A DNA stretch of 64,000 nt from Catellatospora paridis (GCF_009720365.1 NZ_WBZD01000020.1:244204-308203); one strand, 5' to 3'. Positions 24,789 through 33,629 are shown, counted from the stretch's first letter. The notes: generated by a model not told the origin, from the letters alone. Numbers and translations are program-made.

Positions 24789-24814
24789 ATACCCGCGGTG
24801 CGGGCTCGCCAACC
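24789..24814 (-). promoter_or_regulatory. Sigma-B-like promoter before the general stress protein gene
   Basis: Minus strand: GGTTG (24814-24810), 15 nt, GGGTAT (24794-24789), a good match to the GNNTN14-16GGGTA[C/T] pattern. It predicts a leader of about 30 nt. Confidence 0.55.
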
Positions 24815-24841
24815 GTGTCCGTGCACACCCGACGTTCGCCG

Positions 24842-25294
24842 TCAGCGGACGGCGGGCCGGGTGCCGGGAGCGAAGCGGAACTGGACCGCCTCCATCAGCG
24901 AGCGGCGTCGGGTGTTGTGGAAGGCCGCCACCCGCCAGCCGTCGGGTTCGCGTACCAGCGTGTAGGTCTGGACCTTCGTCGGTGCGGGGCTGCGGTGTCC
25001 TTTGTAGGTGTCGCCGCGGCCGACGACCACGGCGGTGTCCGGGCCGAGGAAGGTGGTGGCGATCGTCTCCCCGGCCAGCCGGGTGCCCTTGGTGAACGCC
25101 TTGAACAGCGCGCGATGGCTCTCCGTGATGTCGGCGCGGCCCCGGTAGACGGTGCCGACGAAGGTCACGTAGCTGGCGTCGGCGGTGAAGGCGCGGCCGA
25201 ACGCGTCGGCGTCGGCGGCCTCCCAGGCTGCTGCGATCGAGGCGAGGAGCTGCTCGATCGCCACCAGGTCGGCGGTGCGGTCGGGGTGGTTCAC
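24842..25294 (-). CDS. SgcJ/EcaC-type SnoaL-like protein (NTF2 fold)
   Basis: A 150-residue single-domain protein of the NTF2/SnoaL fold: LVAIEQLLASIAAAWEAADA, AFTADASYVTFVGTVYRGRA and WRVAAFHNTRRR are typical of the SgcJ/EcaC/DUF4440 group. Members include enzymes of antibiotic tailoring and many small-molecule-binding proteins of unknown function. No catalytic residue can be assigned. The GTG start at 25294 follows GGGAGGA closely. It is divergent from the MarR regulator with a strong inverted repeat in the 109-bp gap, so it is probably that regulator's target. Confidence 0.8.
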   Translation of the reverse strand: MNHPDRTADLVAIEQLLASIAAAWEAADADAFGRAFTADASYVTFVGTVYRGRADITESHRALFKAFTKGTRLAGETIATTFLGPDTAVVVGRGDTYKGHRSPAPTKVQTYTLVREPDGWRVAAFHNTRRRSLMEAVQFRFAPGTRPAVR

Positions 25295-25344
25295 GTGTTC
25301 CTCCCTGGTCGGCCGGGCCTAGCATGGCTCCGGACACACAGAAA

Positions 25345-25374
25345 CTGCATACATGCAATATCTGCACGTATGCA
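25345..25374. promoter_or_regulatory. MarR-type operator between divergent genes
   Basis: Imperfect palindrome: CTGCATACATGCA (25345-25357) faces TGCACGTATGCAG (25362-25374), 12 of 13 positions matching. It is AT-rich and centred between the SnoaL-like gene and the MarR gene, the usual place for an autoregulated MarR site controlling both. Confidence 0.7.
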
Positions 25375-25403
25375 GAGACTAGCGCAGAGGGAGCCGCCAC
25401 GCC

Positions 25404-25889
25404 ATGGCCGACGCCACGCCGCCCACCGGCCTGCCACAGGGAGCGCACCAGGTCTTCCGGCGCTACCTCGACGCGATGACCGCCCACGCCCAAGCCGCAT
25501 CCGACGCGGCGGGCATGCACCCGACCGACTGGGCCGCGCTCAGCACGCTGAACCTCGCCGGCCGCCTGACCTCGGGCGAGCTGGCCGAGCGCACCGGGCT
25601 GACCACGGGCGCGACCACCCGGCTGATCGACCGGCTGGAACGCGCCGGGCACGTACGCCGGGTCGCCGACGCCACCGACCGCCGCCGGGTGCTGGTCGAG
25701 CCCGTGCCGAAGCTGGACGTGGACAGCATCGTCGGGCCTGCCCGGCAGCGGCTCGGCGAGGTGTTCCAGGGGTACCGGCCGGACGAGCTGGCGGTGCTGT
25801 TCGACTACTTCGCCCGCGCCGCCGACGCCCTGCTCACCGCCACCCACGAGGTCCGCGCCGACACCGCCCGCCGGGCCGACCGCCCCTGA
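25404..25889 (+). CDS. MarR family transcriptional regulator
   Basis: A 161-residue winged-helix regulator. The DNA-binding core is LTSGELAERTGLTTGATTRLIDRLERAGHVRR in pieces (helix-turn-helix about 63-95), followed by the wing VADATDRRRVLVEPV. N- and C-terminal helices form the dimer interface. It is predicted to repress itself and the divergent SnoaL-like gene through the inverted repeat between them and to be released by a small ligand, as in the MarR family. The ATG at 25404 was taken; no competing start has better support. It ends 24 bp before the convergent membrane protein gene. Confidence 0.9.
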   Translation: MADATPPTGLPQGAHQVFRRYLDAMTAHAQAASDAAGMHPTDWAALSTLNLAGRLTSGELAERTGLTTGATTRLIDRLERAGHVRRVADATDRRRVLVEPVPKLDVDSIVGPARQRLGEVFQGYRPDELAVLFDYFARAADALLTATHEVRADTARRADRP

Positions 25890-25913
25890 GGCCGCCCGCG
25901 GCTCGGAAGATCG

Positions 25914-26609
25914 TCAACCGGTGGCCGGGCCCCGGTCCTGGAACTGGTACGTGGTGGTCAGGTTTTCGGGGAGGTCGGGGACGAGGGTGTCGGGGCCGTC
26001 GACGACTTGGACGTAACGCCTGCCCTGGAAGAGCGACCAGGTCCCGTCGGCGACCTGCTCGATCCTGAACAGCTGCGCCTGTTCGGCCTGGTCGCACACC
26101 CGCCCGCGCACGCTGCCCGGCGCGGCGTCGTGCACCGCGGTCATGCACACGCGTTCGGCACCGCGCGGTGCGGCCAGCACGATCCGGAAGCGGTCCCCCT
26201 CGGGCCGCAGCACCCAGGTCGACCGGTCGTCGATTCCCTGCTCGGCGGTGGCCCGCACCCGGTCGTCGTCACGGCCGATCGCCAGCACGGCACCGCGCAT
26301 GCTCGGCACCACGATCCTGACCTGCCGCCGGCCGTCGAGCATCTCCCGAGGACCCACCGAACCGGTCACGGACGCGACGGCCGACGGGATCGTGCTTGCC
26401 TGGTCGGCAGGGGTTGCGGCACCGTCGCGTGCCTGAAGCAGGGCGGTTCCGGCAGCCAGGACCAGCACGACCAGTCCCGCCCCGGTGACCGCGGTACGGC
26501 GGCGCCGACGCCGGTCGCCGCGCTCGCGCAGCGCCTGACCGGCAGGCAGCTTCGCGGCCCGGCGGGCTCCGTCGGCGATCGAGGCGAGGTCGTCGTGCAG
26601 ATCAGCCAT
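25914..26609 (-). CDS. Membrane protein paired with ECF sigma factor (probable anti-sigma-like partner)
   Basis: A 231-residue protein: cytoplasmic N-terminus of about 37 residues rich in Arg (RRRRRR), one transmembrane helix (about 40-60), and an extracytoplasmic beta-rich domain containing two Cys (VCMTAVH, RVCDQAEQ) that could form a disulfide. Its first 8 bases overlap the end of the sigma factor gene, a layout typical of sigma/anti-sigma pairs. The cytoplasmic part is too short for a classic zinc anti-sigma domain, so an unusual regulator or a simple membrane partner is possible. I do not recognise a named family. Confidence 0.65.
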   Translation of the reverse strand: MADLHDDLASIADGARRAAKLPAGQALRERGDRRRRRRTAVTGAGLVVLVLAAGTALLQARDGAATPADQASTIPSAVASVTGSVGPREMLDGRRQVRIVVPSMRGAVLAIGRDDDRVRATAEQGIDDRSTWVLRPEGDRFRIVLAAPRGAERVCMTAVHDAAPGSVRGRVCDQAEQAQLFRIEQVADGTWSLFQGRRYVQVVDGPDTLVPDLPENLTTTYQFQDRGPATG

Positions 26610-27138
26610 GGGGAGCCTCCTCGTGGTGCGCCTCGGTCAGCATCCCGGCCATCGCCCTGCGGCCGCGGGCGAGGTACGTCTTGACGGTCCCGACGGGCTT
26701 GCCCATCTCGGTCGCCACGTCGGCGACGCTCATGTCGTTCAGGTGGTGCAGCACGACGGCTTGGCGCTCCACGGCGCTCAACTGCTGTAACGCCTGCAGC
26801 AGGGCGACGTGGTCCTCGGTGAGTCCGGGCACGCTGGTGTCGACGGCAGCCCGGCGGTGTGCGCGGATCCGGTTGAACGCCTTGCGCCAGGCGCTCACCG
26901 CGATCCGGGAGGCGACCCGGCGGACCCACGCCTCCGGGCTGTCCGCCTCACGGACCGCCGGCCAGCGCTGCCAGGCCCGGGTGAACGCCTCGGCGACGGC
27001 ATCCTCGGCCTCGCTGCGGTTGCCGGTCAGCGTGTAGACGTGACCCACGACCCGTCCCGCACAGGCGGCGTAGAAGGCGTCGAACTCCTCGGCGTCACTC
27101 GTCCGGCCTGTGCCACCGAAGCCTCGTCCCGTGGTCAC
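26602..27138 (-). CDS. RNA polymerase sigma factor, SigE family ECF
   Basis: A 178-residue sigma-70 family ECF factor. Region 2 contains FDAFYAACAGRVVGHVYTLT and NRSEAEDAVAEAFTRAWQRW; region 4 contains LSAVERQAVVLHHLNDMSVA and ADVATEMGKPVGTVKTYLAR, the helix-turn-helix that reads the -35. It matches the actinobacterial SigE-family group. The GTG at 27138 gives VTTGRGFGG before the domain. It is co-transcribed with the overlapping membrane protein gene and is divergent from the secreted subtilase, whose upstream region carries an ECF-type promoter. Confidence 0.9.
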   Translation of the reverse strand: MTTGRGFGGTGRTSDAEEFDAFYAACAGRVVGHVYTLTGNRSEAEDAVAEAFTRAWQRWPAVREADSPEAWVRRVASRIAVSAWRKAFNRIRAHRRAAVDTSVPGLTEDHVALLQALQQLSAVERQAVVLHHLNDMSVADVATEMGKPVGTVKTYLARGRRAMAGMLTEAHHEEAPHG

Positions 27139-27216
27139 CCGGCGAATGCAACCCGGCTCGGCCCGGCCGCCGACCGGCACGGGGCGGCATTGTGTCCGCC
27201 GTCACACCAAGGTGAT

Positions 27217-27241
27217 CAACCGGTGGACGGCGCCAGACGTC
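27217..27241 (+). promoter_or_regulatory. Candidate ECF-type promoter before the subtilase gene
   Basis: CAACC (27217-27221), 16 nt, CGTC (27238-27241), the AAC/CGTC pattern of many ECF sigma factors. Located 43 bp upstream of the subtilase GTG, divergent from the sigma factor gene. Confidence 0.45.
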
Positions 27242-27283
27242 ATCGTGCCGTCCCGGGAGACACCCGGTGGCGGAGAGGACGAT

Positions 27284-30200
27284 GTGCGACGACGGCAACG
27301 ACACGCACTGACAGCCGGGGTGCTCGCTACTGCGCTGGTCACTGCGGCCATCGCGGCTCAGCCCGCGACCGCTTCGGCGACGGGGAGCCTGAGCGCTCCA
27401 CCCGGCACCGGGCAGAAGACCACCGGCACGCCCCGCGCCTTCACCCTGATCACCGGGGACCGGGTGTCCATGGACGCGACCGGTCACCTGGACATCCAGC
27501 GCGGACCGGGGCGGTCCGCGATGCGGTTCGTGAGCACCCGGGAGGACGGCCACCAGTACGTCGTCCCGGCCGACGCGATGCCGCTGCTGCGCGACGGGCG
27601 GCTCGACCGGCGGCTGTTCGACCTCACCGCGCTCGGCGGTTTCGGCTACGACGACCGGGCGGCCGAACTGCCGCTGCTGGTCGCGTACCCGGCGGACAGC
27701 GCCGCGCAGGCGCGGTCGGCCGTCGTCGGCGGCGACGCGCGGGTGCGGGCCGACCTGCCCGCCGCCGACGTGCTCGCGGTGCGGGCGGGGGTGCAAGACC
27801 GGGCGGACCTCTGGTCGTCGCTGACCCGCGGTAGTTCCTCGCAGCGCACGCTGACCGCCGGGGTCAGCCGCATCTGGCTGGACGGCAAGCGGCGCGTCTC
27901 GCTGGACCACAGCGTGCCGCAGATCGGCGCGCCGTCGGCCTGGCAGGCCGGATTCGACGGTACGGGTGTCACGGTCGGCGTGCTGGACACCGGGATCGAC
28001 GCCGCCCACCCCGACTTCGCCGGGCAGCTCGCCGCGGTCCGCGACTTCACCGGCGGGAACGACCCGACGGACAACGTCGGCCACGGCACCCACGTGGCCT
28101 CGACCATCGCGGGCACCGGTGCCGCCTCGAACGGCGCGTACCGCGGGGTGGCGCCTGGTGCGAAGCTGGTCATCGGCAAGGTCTGCGCCACGAACGAATG
28201 CCAGGACTCCGACGTCATCGCCGGTATGGAATGGGCCGCGTCGCAGGCCAAGGTGGTCAACGTGAGCCTGGGCGACACCGACCGGCCGGGACTCGACCCG
28301 CTGGAGACCGCGGTCCAGGACCTGAGCCGCCGGTACGGCACCCTGTTCGTCGTCGCGGCGGGCAACGAGGGCAAGCCTAAGTCGATCTCCTCGCCCTCCA
28401 CCGTGGACGAGGCGCTCGCCGTCGGCGCGGTCGACGCCGACGACCAAAGGGCGTACTTCTCCAGCAAGGGTCCCCGCCTCGGCGACAACCACATCAAGCC
28501 CGACATCAGCGCGCCCGGCGTCGACATCGTCGCGGCCGCCCCCGGCGGCGGCTACCAGCCCATGGCGGGCACCTCAATGGCCACCCCGCACGTGGCGGGC
28601 ACGGCGGCGATCCTCGCCGGGCAGCACCCGGACTGGACCGGCCCGCAGCTCAAGGCCGCGCTGATGGACTCCACCAAGCCCGGCGGCGAGGACAGCCTCT
28701 ACGAGCAGGGTGCGGGGCGGGTCGACATCGGCCGCGCGGTCGCCCAGCCGGTCGCCGCCGAGATCGGCGCGATCGACTTCCCGGTCCAGCGTTGGCCGCA
28801 CCCCGACGACACCCCGTTCACACAGGTCATCGGCTACCGCAACGCGGGCACCGCACCGGTCACGCTGACTCTGGGCGTCGTCAACGCCCCGGCGGGCATG
28901 CTCACCGTCAGCCCGGCCACCCTGGTCGTGCCGGCCGGCGGCCGCGCCGAGGCGACGGTCACCGTCGACACCCGGGTCGACACCCCCGACGGCGTCTACC
29001 AGGGCGCGGTCACGGCCACCGGGGCCGGCGACCTGCGGGTGCGCACCGTGTTCGCGCTCGACAAGGAGATCGAGAGCTACGACGTACGGCTGCCCCACCT
29101 CGGCCGCGACGGCAAGCCGGCCACGGACTACGAGACCGTGGCGGCGAACCTGGCCACCGGCGAGTTCACCACCCTGACCGGGACCCCGGGCGGCGGCACG
29201 ATGCGGCTGCCCAAGGGCCGCTACGCGCTGTACAGCACGATCCACGAGGGCAGCGTGTCGACGCTGCTCGTACAGCCGGTCCTGGACGTGCGCGGGCCGA
29301 TCACCGAAGCGCTCGACGCGCGTACCGCCAAGCCGGTCGCGCTGACCGTGCCGCAGCGCGACGCCGCCCCGATGGCCGTCAACATCAGCGCCAACTGGGA
29401 CGACGGCCTGCGCTACCCGGGTGTCCAGCTCAGTGGGGTGTCGTTCCAGGACGTCTTCTTCGGCCGGATCGGGCCCGCCGTGGCGGCACCGGAGTTCGCG
29501 GTGACGCTCGGTGTCGGGCTGGCCCGGCCTGGCAAGGACGGAACCTTCCGGAACAGCCCCTACACGTACGACCTCGCGTACGTGAGCAAGGGCGACATGT
29601 TCACGGGCCTGGCCCGGAAGCTGTCCCCGGCGAACGTCGCCACCGTCCAGGCGGTCTACCGCAGCCAGTCGGCCACGGCCACCGCGGTGCGCTACCACCG
29701 CGCGGCAGCCCCCGGCGGCCCCGGTCCGATCGGCTCGAACACGGCGATCGACCTGCCGTTCCGCGCCACCGAGTACTACAACACCGACGGCGGGCTGATC
29801 TGGACGTCGACCTTCGTCGAGGGCGCGAACTCCACCAGCCAGGAGTCGACCTACCAGCCGGGGAAGACGTACACCCAGACCTGGAACGCGGCGCCGTTCG
29901 GGCCGACGGTGCTGGACGCCCCGACCTGGTCGCCGACGGGATACGCGGGCCGTGACGGTGACGTGATCACGGTCCAGCCGGCCATGTTCGCCGATGCGGC
30001 CGGCCGCCCCCTCGGGCGCGACGACCTCCAGGTCCACCTGCGGTTGTCGCGCAACGGCAAGGAGATCGGCACGGCCGAGGGCTCGTACGCGGAGTTCACG
30101 GTCCCCGCCGCGAAGGCCGCGTACAAGCTGGAGGCGACCGTCACCCGCGGCGCGCCGGACACCCTGTCGACGTCGGTCTCGGTGGCCTGGACCTTCACCT

Positions 30201-30535
30201 CGGCGCACACCGCCGCGCCGGAGCGGTTCCCGCTGACCACGGCCCGGCCGACGCCTCTGCTCGACGACACCAACTCCGCCCGGGCAGGGCGGCCCACGGC
30301 CATCCCGGTGGTGCTGGACCGACACACCACGACGGCGTCCGCGCCGTGCCGGGAACTCGGCGTCGAGGCTTCCTCCGACGACGGCCGGACGTGGGTCAGG
30401 CTGCCCGTGATCTGGGGAACTGCCTTCATCAGCCACCCGAAGCGGCCCGGCTTCGTGTCCCTGCGGGTGAAGGCCACCGACACGGCAGGCAACACAGTCA
30501 CGCAGACGATCGTGCGCGCCTACCGCATCGCCTGA
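27284..30535 (+). CDS. Secreted subtilisin-like serine protease (S8 family, 1083 aa)
   Basis: A large secreted S8 peptidase. GTG 27284 (after GGAGAGG) gives a Tat- or Sec-like signal VRRRQRHALTAGVLATALVT ending near AAQPATASA. A propeptide covers about 35-220. The catalytic triad is Asp in VGVLDTGIDAAHPDF (about 234), His in VGHGTHVASTIAG (about 267) and Ser in GTSMATPHVAGTAAIL (about 430); the oxyanion Asn is in VVAAGNEG. The 600-residue C-terminal region is beta-rich, with an Fn3/CARDB-like stretch (TVSPATLVVPAGGRAEATV in similar form) and probable Ig-like domains. It likely degrades extracellular protein. It is possibly controlled by the divergent ECF sigma factor. Confidence 0.92.
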   Translation: MRRRQRHALTAGVLATALVTAAIAAQPATASATGSLSAPPGTGQKTTGTPRAFTLITGDRVSMDATGHLDIQRGPGRSAMRFVSTREDGHQYVVPADAMPLLRDGRLDRRLFDLTALGGFGYDDRAAELPLLVAYPADSAAQARSAVVGGDARVRADLPAADVLAVRAGVQDRADLWSSLTRGSSSQRTLTAGVSRIWLDGKRRVSLDHSVPQIGAPSAWQAGFDGTGVTVGVLDTGIDAAHPDFAGQLAAVRDFTGGNDPTDNVGHGTHVASTIAGTGAASNGAYRGVAPGAKLVIGKVCATNECQDSDVIAGMEWAASQAKVVNVSLGDTDRPGLDPLETAVQDLSRRYGTLFVVAAGNEGKPKSISSPSTVDEALAVGAVDADDQRAYFSSKGPRLGDNHIKPDISAPGVDIVAAAPGGGYQPMAGTSMATPHVAGTAAILAGQHPDWTGPQLKAALMDSTKPGGEDSLYEQGAGRVDIGRAVAQPVAAEIGAIDFPVQRWPHPDDTPFTQVIGYRNAGTAPVTLTLGVVNAPAGMLTVSPATLVVPAGGRAEATVTVDTRVDTPDGVYQGAVTATGAGDLRVRTVFALDKEIESYDVRLPHLGRDGKPATDYETVAANLATGEFTTLTGTPGGGTMRLPKGRYALYSTIHEGSVSTLLVQPVLDVRGPITEALDARTAKPVALTVPQRDAAPMAVNISANWDDGLRYPGVQLSGVSFQDVFFGRIGPAVAAPEFAVTLGVGLARPGKDGTFRNSPYTYDLAYVSKGDMFTGLARKLSPANVATVQAVYRSQSATATAVRYHRAAAPGGPGPIGSNTAIDLPFRATEYYNTDGGLIWTSTFVEGANSTSQESTYQPGKTYTQTWNAAPFGPTVLDAPTWSPTGYAGRDGDVITVQPAMFADAAGRPLGRDDLQVHLRLSRNGKEIGTAEGSYAEFTVPAAKAAYKLEATVTRGAPDTLSTSVSVAWTFTSAHTAAPERFPLTTARPTPLLDDTNSARAGRPTAIPVVLDRHTTTASAPCRELGVEASSDDGRTWVRLPVIWGTAFISHPKRPGFVSLRVKATDTAGNTVTQTIVRAYRIA

Positions 30536-30543
30536 CCCAGAAC

Positions 30544-30579
30544 GGACAGGGCCCGGCGGCAATCCGCCGGGCCCTGTCC
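30544..30579. terminator. Perfect terminator hairpin between convergent genes
   Basis: Stem GGACAGGGCCCGGCGG (30544-30559 with 30564-30579), 16 bp perfect, 4-nt loop, 8 bp after the subtilase stop. Confidence 0.85.
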
Positions 30580-30682
30580 ATGTCCGAAGGCCGCATCCGC
30601 AGCCGGTACTTTCCGCGTTTGCACCTCGCGGTTTCCGCGTTTGCGGCGCCGTGTCCGCGTCCGACGCCGTCGCCGTGCCGGA

Positions 30683-31837
30683 CTAGATGACGCCCTTGAG
30701 CAGCTGGCGCGCCATCACGATGCGCTGGACCTGGTTGGTGCCCTCGTAGATTTGGGTGATCTTGGCGTCGCGCATCATGCGTTCCAGCGGGAAGTCCTTG
30801 GTGTAGCCGTAGCCGCCGAGGAGCTGGACCGCGTCGGTGGTGATCGCCATGGCCGTGTCGGAGGCGAAGCACTTGGCGGCCGCGCCGAAGTAGGTCAGGT
30901 CGGCGTCGCCGCGCTCGGAGCGGGCCGCGGCGGCGTAGGTCAGCTCGCGGGCGGCGGTGAGCTTCATGCCCATGTCGGCGAGCATGAACTGCACGCCCTG
31001 GAAGTCCGCGATCGGCTTGCCGAACTGGCGGCGCTCCTTGACGTAGTCCAGGGCCGCGTCCAGCGCGCCCTGGGCGATGCCGACAGCCTGGGCGGCGATG
31101 GTGACCCGGGTGTGGTCCAGGGTGCGCATGGCGGTGGCGAAGCCGGTGCCGGGCTCGCCGATCATCCGGTCGGCGGGGATGCGCACGTTGTCGAGGTACA
31201 CCTCGCGGGTGGGCGAGCCCTTGATGCCGAGTTTCTTCTCCGGCGCGCCGAAGCTGACGCCCGGATCGGACTTCTCGACCACGAAGGCGGAGATGCCCTT
31301 GGCGCCGACGCCGGGCTCGGTGACCGCGAAGACGGTGTAGTACTCGCTGACGCCGGCGTTGGTGATCCAGCGCTTCACGCCGTTGAGAATATAGTGATCT
31401 TCATCACGAACTGCCCGAGTTGTCATGGCGGCCGCGTCGCTGCCGGCCTCGGGCTCGGAGAGGCAGTACGAGAACATGCCTTCGCCGGAGGCGACCTTGG
31501 GCAGGTAACGCTGCTTGAGCTCGGCCGATCCGGCCAGCAGCAGCGGCATGGTGCCCAGCTTGTTCACGGCCGGGATCAGCGAGGACGAGGCGCAGGCGCG
31601 AGCGACCTCCTCGATGACGATCGCGGTGGCGAGCGCGTCCGCGCCGGCCCCGCCGTACTCCTCGGGGATGTGCGGAGCGTGGAAGTCCGAGGCTCGCAGC
31701 GCATCGAAGCTGGCCTGCGGGAACTCGCTCGTTTCGTCCGCTTCAGCGGCGTGCGGGGCGACCTTGGCGTCGCAGACCTCCCGCACCGCCTCGCGGATCG
31801 CCACGTGCTCCTCGGAGAGCTGGTACAGCGCGAACAC
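30683..31837 (-). CDS. Acyl-CoA dehydrogenase
   Basis: A 384-residue FAD-dependent acyl-CoA dehydrogenase that introduces the alpha-beta double bond in acyl-CoA, first step of beta-oxidation. SYCLSEPEAGSDAAAMTTRA and the flavin-contact WITNAGVSEYYTVFAVTEP are intact. The catalytic base is Glu365 in QIYEGTNQVQRIV near the C-terminus, as in short/medium-chain enzymes. QLLGGYGYTKDFPLERMMRD is the second family signature. GTG 31837 follows GAGGAGG by 7 nt. It is a single gene; a TetR-like inverted repeat lies 37 bp upstream, so control by a fatty-acid-responsive repressor is plausible. Confidence 0.93.
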   Translation of the reverse strand: MFALYQLSEEHVAIREAVREVCDAKVAPHAAEADETSEFPQASFDALRASDFHAPHIPEEYGGAGADALATAIVIEEVARACASSSLIPAVNKLGTMPLLLAGSAELKQRYLPKVASGEGMFSYCLSEPEAGSDAAAMTTRAVRDEDHYILNGVKRWITNAGVSEYYTVFAVTEPGVGAKGISAFVVEKSDPGVSFGAPEKKLGIKGSPTREVYLDNVRIPADRMIGEPGTGFATAMRTLDHTRVTIAAQAVGIAQGALDAALDYVKERRQFGKPIADFQGVQFMLADMGMKLTAARELTYAAAARSERGDADLTYFGAAAKCFASDTAMAITTDAVQLLGGYGYTKDFPLERMMRDAKITQIYEGTNQVQRIVMARQLLKGVI

Positions 31838-31873
31838 CCGAGACCTCCTCTGAACCGACCTTCGTATGGGGCG

Positions 31874-31885
31874 TACCGGTCGGTA
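31874..31885. promoter_or_regulatory. TetR-like inverted repeat upstream of the acyl-CoA dehydrogenase gene
   Basis: TACCG-gt-CGGTA, 5-bp arms with a 2-bp centre, 37 bp upstream of the GTG start. The form resembles operators of TetR-type fatty-acid repressors. Confidence 0.45.
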
Positions 31886-32016
31886 GCTTAACGCTCGATC
31901 AGCAAAGGTCGTCCAGCGCCTGCCGGTAAACTTTCATTGGGATGGTCCAGGGCGTAGGCTCTTCAACTGCTCAAACCTGATGCCCCCACCCCTTGCGGAT
32001 CAAGGAGACGAGAAGC

Positions 32017-33435
32017 GTGACGCTCCCGTACGCGAGCCAGCCTGCCCCGGTCACCCCGCCGTCAGGCGCCGCCCGGCCCCGACTGACCTTCATCGGCACC
32101 GGTTACCTGGGAGCCACCTACGCCATCTGCTATGCCGAACTCGGTTACGAGGTCATCGGGTTCGACGTGGACGTCGACAAGATCGAGAAGCTGGGCAAGG
32201 GCGAGGTGCCCTTCCACGAGCCCGGACTCGACGAGATGCTGCGCCGCAACCTGGCCGCGGGCCGGTTGCGCTTCACCACGTCGTACCAGGAGACGGCCGA
32301 CTTCGGCGACGTCCACTTCATCTGTGTGGGCACCCCGCAGCGCGCCAGCGGTCTGGGCGCCGACCTCACCTACGTCGAGGCGTCGGTCAGCAACCTGGCC
32401 CAGCACCTGAGCCGCAAGGCCCTGATCGTCGGCAAGTCCACCGTGCCGGTGGGCACCGCCGAGTGGGTCGAGCAGCTGGTCGCCAAGCACGCGCGCCCGG
32501 AGCTGGCCGTCGAGGTCGCCTGGAGCCCCGAGTTCCTGCAGGAGGGCTTCGCCGTCGACGACGTCATGCGGCCCAACCGCATCGTCGTGGCCACCAAGAC
32601 CGAGTGGTCGAACTCGCTGCTGCACGCCGCCCACAAGGGCGTCTTCGACCTGGCCGCCACCGAGGACCGCGAGGTGCCGGTGGTCTCCACCGACTTCGCC
32701 ACCGCCGAGCTGGTCAAGGTCGCCGCGAACTCGTTCCTGGCCACCAAGATCTCCTTCATCAACGCGATGGCCGAGGTCTGCGAGGTCGCCGGTGGCGACA
32801 TCACCCAGCTGGCCCGCGCGCTCGGCTACGACCCGCGCATCGGCAACCGGTTCCTGCAGTCGGGCGTCGGCTTCGGCGGCGGCTGCCTGCCCAAGGACAT
32901 CCGCGCCTTCCAGGCCCGCGCCCAGGAGCTGGGCGCCGGTGAGGCGCTGCGCTTCCTGCACGAGGTCGACCTGATCAACCTGCGCCGCCGCCAGCGGGTC
33001 CTCAACCTCGCCGCCGGTCTGCTCGGCCGCAAGTTCGGCCCGGCCGGCCCGGACCTGTCCGGCGCGCGTATCGCCGTGCTCGGCGCGACCTTCAAGCCCA
33101 ACTCCGACGACGTACGCGACGCGCCGGCGCTCGCCGTGGCGGCCATGCTGTCCCGTGCCGGTGCCACGGTGCACGTGTACGACCCGCAGGGCATGGAGAA
33201 CGCGAAGCGGGCGCTGCCCGAGGTCGAGTACGCCAAGTCGATGGTCGACGCCGTCACCGACGCCGACCTGGTCTGCGTGCTCACCGAGTGGGCCGAGTTC
33301 CGCAACGCCGACCCGGTCGCCCTCGGCGCCGTCGCCGCGACCAAGCTCGTCGTCGACGGGCGCAACTGCCTCGACGCGACCGCCTGGAAGTCCGCGGGCT
33401 GGACGCTGCGCGCGCTGGGCCGCCCGACGGTCTGA
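32017..33435 (+). CDS. UDP-glucose 6-dehydrogenase
   Basis: A 472-residue UDP-glucose/GDP-mannose dehydrogenase oxidising UDP-glucose to UDP-glucuronate with two NAD+. The N-terminal Rossmann motif is LTFIGTGYLGATYA; the central domain has VAANSFLATKISFINAMAEV and the active-site GVGFGGGCLPKD with Cys290; the C-terminal UDP-binding domain has LGATFKPNSDDVRDAPAL. UDP-glucuronate feeds capsule, exopolysaccharide or antibiotic sugar synthesis. The GTG at 32017 lies 9 nt after AAGGAG and adds a proline-rich N-terminus of 24 residues. It is a single gene ending in a terminator. Confidence 0.95.
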   Translation: MTLPYASQPAPVTPPSGAARPRLTFIGTGYLGATYAICYAELGYEVIGFDVDVDKIEKLGKGEVPFHEPGLDEMLRRNLAAGRLRFTTSYQETADFGDVHFICVGTPQRASGLGADLTYVEASVSNLAQHLSRKALIVGKSTVPVGTAEWVEQLVAKHARPELAVEVAWSPEFLQEGFAVDDVMRPNRIVVATKTEWSNSLLHAAHKGVFDLAATEDREVPVVSTDFATAELVKVAANSFLATKISFINAMAEVCEVAGGDITQLARALGYDPRIGNRFLQSGVGFGGGCLPKDIRAFQARAQELGAGEALRFLHEVDLINLRRRQRVLNLAAGLLGRKFGPAGPDLSGARIAVLGATFKPNSDDVRDAPALAVAAMLSRAGATVHVYDPQGMENAKRALPEVEYAKSMVDAVTDADLVCVLTEWAEFRNADPVALGAVAATKLVVDGRNCLDATAWKSAGWTLRALGRPTV

Positions 33436-33444
33436 CCGCACCAC

Positions 33445-33484
33445 GCGAAGGGCCCATCCGCATACCGCGGGTGGGCCCTTTCGC
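33445..33484 (+). terminator. Terminator after UDP-glucose dehydrogenase
   Basis: GC-rich stem (AAGGGCCCATCCGC paired with GCGGGTGGGCCCTT, one mismatch) with a short loop, followed by TCGC rather than a U-run. Confidence 0.8.
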
Positions 33485-33629
33485 ATGCGTGACGCTCCGT
33501 GCGTCCCGCCCGGCCACTAGCTGACTGAAATGGGGCTTTTCAAAGGTCACTCCTATTAGGCATGCTGCTGCTGAGTGGATCCATACGCCGCGTCGTCATC
33601 CGGTGACGTGCCGGGAGTCGGAGGTAGCC

